DNA from: Paenibacillus sp. Soil787
GTDB taxonomy: Bacteria; Bacillota; Bacilli; Paenibacillales; NBRC-103111
DNA length: 43,902 bases
Assembly (NCBI RefSeq): GCF_001429545.1
Contig: NZ_LMSP01000027.1
Coordinates: 1-43,902, forward strand
Reading direction: 5' to 3'
The notes below the pieces were generated by a model that saw only the letters and a program-made list of their open reading frames with translations, was not told where the DNA came from and ran no database searches. Each line of letters starts with the position of its first letter. The first letter of the stretch is position 1. Positions 41,642 through 43,902 of this stretch are shown here, piece by piece. Made by a program: the position numbers and the translations under genes.

Positions 41642-43302
41642 CACAAACCACCCTCCCATTTCCATCCTGCCGGATACTCAAGACCGAGCGAGACCGGCAG
41701 CCGGCCTTGCGGAGTAAGATGTCCTAGCAAGCACTTAGCTGTACTTTGCAGGGCAAGCGGCCGGCTTTCATACGCTGCGATGAAGGTTGAAATTTCCGGC
41801 AGCTCCAGCAAATCGTACGGCACTCGCAGTGCGACGACGACAAGCGGCTTGCCTAGCGCCTGCAGGATACGCACCAGCTCGGCCTGCGCGGGATGGAATC
41901 GGGCGTTGTACGTCCCGATCACGATTTGCTCCGCCTGCTGCGCATCTGCGAGCAGCGCAGAGCTGCTCGCAGCCACCTCCGGCAGCGGCAGCACGCGATC
42001 GAGCACGTCTAGGCCGTGCTCGGCCAGCGCAGCCCCCAAGCTCGCGGGGCCCGCGTACGTTTCGTCGACACCCGACGAAACGGCTGCGGCCACGGTGACC
42101 GCGAGCGTCTTCACCCGCTTCAGCGGGAGCAGCTTTTGCTCGTCTTTGACGAGCGTGATGCTCGCCTCGCTGAGGCGCTGGGCGACCGCGCGGTGCGCCG
42201 CGGTCCCGACCTCTTGCGCGGCCGCTGCACTTGGCCGCGCTTCAAACAAGCCGCGCCGCTCCTTGAGCGCGAGCAAACGGGCGACCGAATCGTCAATCCG
42301 CGCTTCGGTCATGCGCCCTTCGCGCACCGCGCGCTCCAGCGCAGTGATGGCCGCGAGCTGGCGGTCGCGGCTATGGCTGATCAGCACGAGATCAGCCCCG
42401 GCTTCGACCGCCATGACAGCCGCCGGCGCTGTGCCGTAGTGCTCGGAGATCGCATTCATTTCCATGCAATCGGTCATGATAACTCCCTTAAAGCCGAGCT
42501 CCTCACGAAGCAGTCCAGTAAGTACCGACTTCGAAAGAGTAACAGGCAGCTTAGCCGATTCTAAAGCGGGAAAATAAATGTGCGCTGACATAATCGCATC
42601 CACGCCATTCTTGATCGATTCAACGAAAGGCACCAATTCAACCGCACGAATATTTGCTTCAGAATGCTCGATCGTTGGTAAATCCAGATGCGAATCCACG
42701 TTCGTATCACCATGACCCGGGAAATGCTTGGCCGTTGCAACGACCCCAGCATCCTGGTAACCTTGCATCGACTGCCGTCCAAATTCAGCAACAAGTTCCG
42801 GAGACTCGCCGAATGATCGAACACCGATAACGGGATTATCCGGATTATTATTTACATCCAGAACAGGGGCGAAGTTCATATTAACACCCAGCGTTCGCAA
42901 TTCCTGCCCTGAAATGAAGGACGCCTCGTAGGCAATCTTTGAACCGTCAGTCGCTTCAAGAGCTCCCGCTGCAAGTGCCATCTGCCCTGGCATTAACGTC
43001 ACGCCTTCCGTCAAGCGAGCTACCATGCCGCCCTCTTGATCGATGGATATCCATAACGGCAGATTCTGAGACCGTTTTGCTGCTTGTTGGAGCTGCTTAG
43101 ACAATTGAGCAACTTGCTGTGTATCCTGTACATTGCGAGCGAAGTAAATGACCCCGCCAATGTGGTTTTGTTCAATAAAGTTCTCCAGATCCTCGCTCAT
43201 GCTCATGCCTTCAAATCCACAAAGGATCATCTGTCCGATTTTTTGCCGAAGCGTCCATTCGCTGAGGTCTGTATGGCTCCTGCTCATATGATTCTTACTC
43301 AT
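41641..43302 (-). CDS. nagZ: Beta-N-acetylglucosaminidase NagZ (GH3), cytoplasmic form
   Basis: 553 aa from ATG 43302; a TTG 30 bp upstream is the alternative, and the ribosome site GGGGAG is 12 nt off. The GH3 barrel (about 15-340) has the NagZ loop KHFPGHGDTNVDSHLDLP with the catalytic His/Asp pair, and the nucleophile strand GVIMTDCMEM. A second domain (about 370-550) is present, as in B. subtilis NagZ. Unlike that enzyme it has no signal peptide. It removes GlcNAc from wall fragments. The region about 41800-42430 is strongly G+C-rich. It is the first gene of nagZ-anmK. Confidence 0.94.
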   Translation of the reverse strand: MSKNHMSRSHTDLSEWTLRQKIGQMILCGFEGMSMSEDLENFIEQNHIGGVIYFARNVQDTQQVAQLSKQLQQAAKRSQNLPLWISIDQEGGMVARLTEGVTLMPGQMALAAGALEATDGSKIAYEASFISGQELRTLGVNMNFAPVLDVNNNPDNPVIGVRSFGESPELVAEFGRQSMQGYQDAGVVATAKHFPGHGDTNVDSHLDLPTIEHSEANIRAVELVPFVESIKNGVDAIMSAHIYFPALESAKLPVTLSKSVLTGLLREELGFKGVIMTDCMEMNAISEHYGTAPAAVMAVEAGADLVLISHSRDRQLAAITALERAVREGRMTEARIDDSVARLLALKERRGLFEARPSAAAAQEVGTAAHRAVAQRLSEASITLVKDEQKLLPLKRVKTLAVTVAAAVSSGVDETYAGPASLGAALAEHGLDVLDRVLPLPEVAASSSALLADAQQAEQIVIGTYNARFHPAQAELVRILQALGKPLVVVALRVPYDLLELPEISTFIAAYESRPLALQSTAKCLLGHLTPQGRLPVSLGLEYPAGWKWEGGL

Positions 43303-43359
43303 ATCGTTTACTAGCTCCCCTCGCAAAGCCAAGATGATTTCCGCAGCTCCAAGCTGTCA

Positions 43360-43373
43360 TGTAAGTGTTTACA
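43360..43373. promoter_or_regulatory. cre-like operator upstream of nagZ
   Basis: TGTAAGTGTTTACA fits the 14-bp CcpA consensus except for one position (T for the central C). It lies just downstream of the nagZ -10 box, the position used for roadblock repression by carbon catabolite control. Confidence 0.55.
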
Positions 43374-43393
43374 ATGTGAACCGAATACCTATT

Positions 43394-43422
43394 ATTATAG
43401 GAAAAATAAAATATTATTTCAA
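43394..43422 (-). promoter_or_regulatory. Sigma-A promoter of the nagZ operon
   Basis: On the minus strand TTGAAA (43422-43417), spacer of exactly 17 bp, TATAAT (43399-43394). It lies about 90 bp before the nagZ start. Confidence 0.85.
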
Positions 43423-43902
43423 TATATAATAACAAATATGAAACTTTATTTTTAAGCATCAGAACCGCAAAGAGTAAGAAAAACAGCTTGTGCCATCCTT
43501 AGTCGAGAGTGTTTATAAGGGTTGATGCAAAGCAATCTACGCCCAAGTGAAGTAATGCTGAAACATTTGCATACGATATTTTGATCTAAAATTGTGAATT
43601 CGAAATCTATCAACAATGAATCGACAGTCAACTTTATACAACTTTAAGCAAGCTAATTCGCGTATTCCAACCGATTGTTGCAAAAAATACAACAGTTTTA
43701 GTCCGATTTTTCCAAGTATGGATCCGGGAGAATGCAGTTGGATGAGAGCCTTTAGAGACTGATATTTCTTCATTTCCAGCGTATTTTTGTAAAAATAAGA
43801 GTCCCTAGAGACTCCCTCTGGGGCCAACGTTTTTCTCTCATATACTCGCTCATTCGTAAGATTTCAACCTCTTGATCAAAAGATGACATATTCAGTTAGA
43901 CA
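43423..43902. other. Noncoding right end of the window
   Basis: About 480 bp with no credible gene. It contains the array D pair and a small GAGTC/GACTC hairpin near 43800. A 96-codon minus-strand frame runs through the repeat motifs without a ribosome site or recognisable protein. Confidence 0.55.
43626..43693. repeat. Array D: two 17-bp units of the array C family
   Basis: The unit at 43677-43693 has full GTTGCA/TACAAC arms. The unit at 43626-43642 keeps only the right half, in which 12 bases are identical to the last unit of array C. Their ends are 51 bp apart, close to the 52 bp of array C. Confidence 0.7.

Noticed and set aside
43537..43827. Minus-strand frame of 96 codons
   Set aside because: It crosses the array D motifs, lacks a ribosome site, and the product matches nothing I recognise.

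Overview
The window looks like chromosomal DNA of a Paenibacillus-type Firmicute (Bacillales). The grounds are: strong AGGAGG-type ribosome sites; frequent TTG/GTG starts; a gatCAB operon; a PerR-type Fur protein; YesM/YesN-type two-component regulation of a sugar ABC transporter; and a rrn - ygxA - ygzB - perR neighbourhood that recalls Bacillus subtilis gene order. Nearly all genes lie on the minus strand. No phage, integrase, cas or complete insertion sequence is visible.

Layout. 1-350: two promoters and the leader of an rRNA operon running leftwards out of the window. 353-4196: ygxA, ygzB, a membrane-anchored GH18 protein, perR. 4285-7075: a membrane protein, an ECF sigma factor with an overlapping anti-sigma-like partner, an MgtC-type protein and a GNAT acetyltransferase. 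7161-10419: gatCAB, all three genes starting with TTG. 10591-15024: tetR, HlyD-type adaptor, ABC-2 permease and TolC-like protein, a Gram-negative-style efflux set without an ATPase. 15.1-15.8 kb: noncoding DNA rich in repeats. 16350-23117: sugar ABC transporter (binding lipoprotein, two permeases) with a YesN/YesM-type pair. 23.25-24.7 kb: a decayed MalG-type permease and two repeat arrays. 24860-29710: YhcH-type protein, 2Fe-2S ferredoxin, transaldolase, transketolase and a divergent LysR. 29822-33636: three enzymes that together fit oxidation of L-galactose or L-fucose, with a divergent AraC regulator. 33647-35975: KinB-like histidine kinase and NAD-sugar epimerase. 36240-39817: glcD-glcF with a divergent GntR regulator. 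39831-43302: D-lyxose isomerase, anmK and nagZ. 43.4-43.9 kb: noncoding, with more repeats.

The strongest unexplained signals are in the noncoding DNA. (1) A structured element of about 90 bp occurs five times, always in the same orientation, always intergenic, with two internal hairpins and an outer stem showing a compensatory change. (2) A 22-bp motif with the fixed form GAAC-N10-TATTT occurs nine times in two separate arrays; both contain a plus-plus-minus-minus block with 50-53 bp between unit starts. (3) A 17-bp palindromic motif (RTTGYA-N5-TRCAAC) is arrayed at 52, 62 and 52 bp spacing beside the second array and recurs at about 51 bp spacing near the right end. These resemble REP/BIME-like elements more than CRISPR. 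I cannot name a family for any of them.
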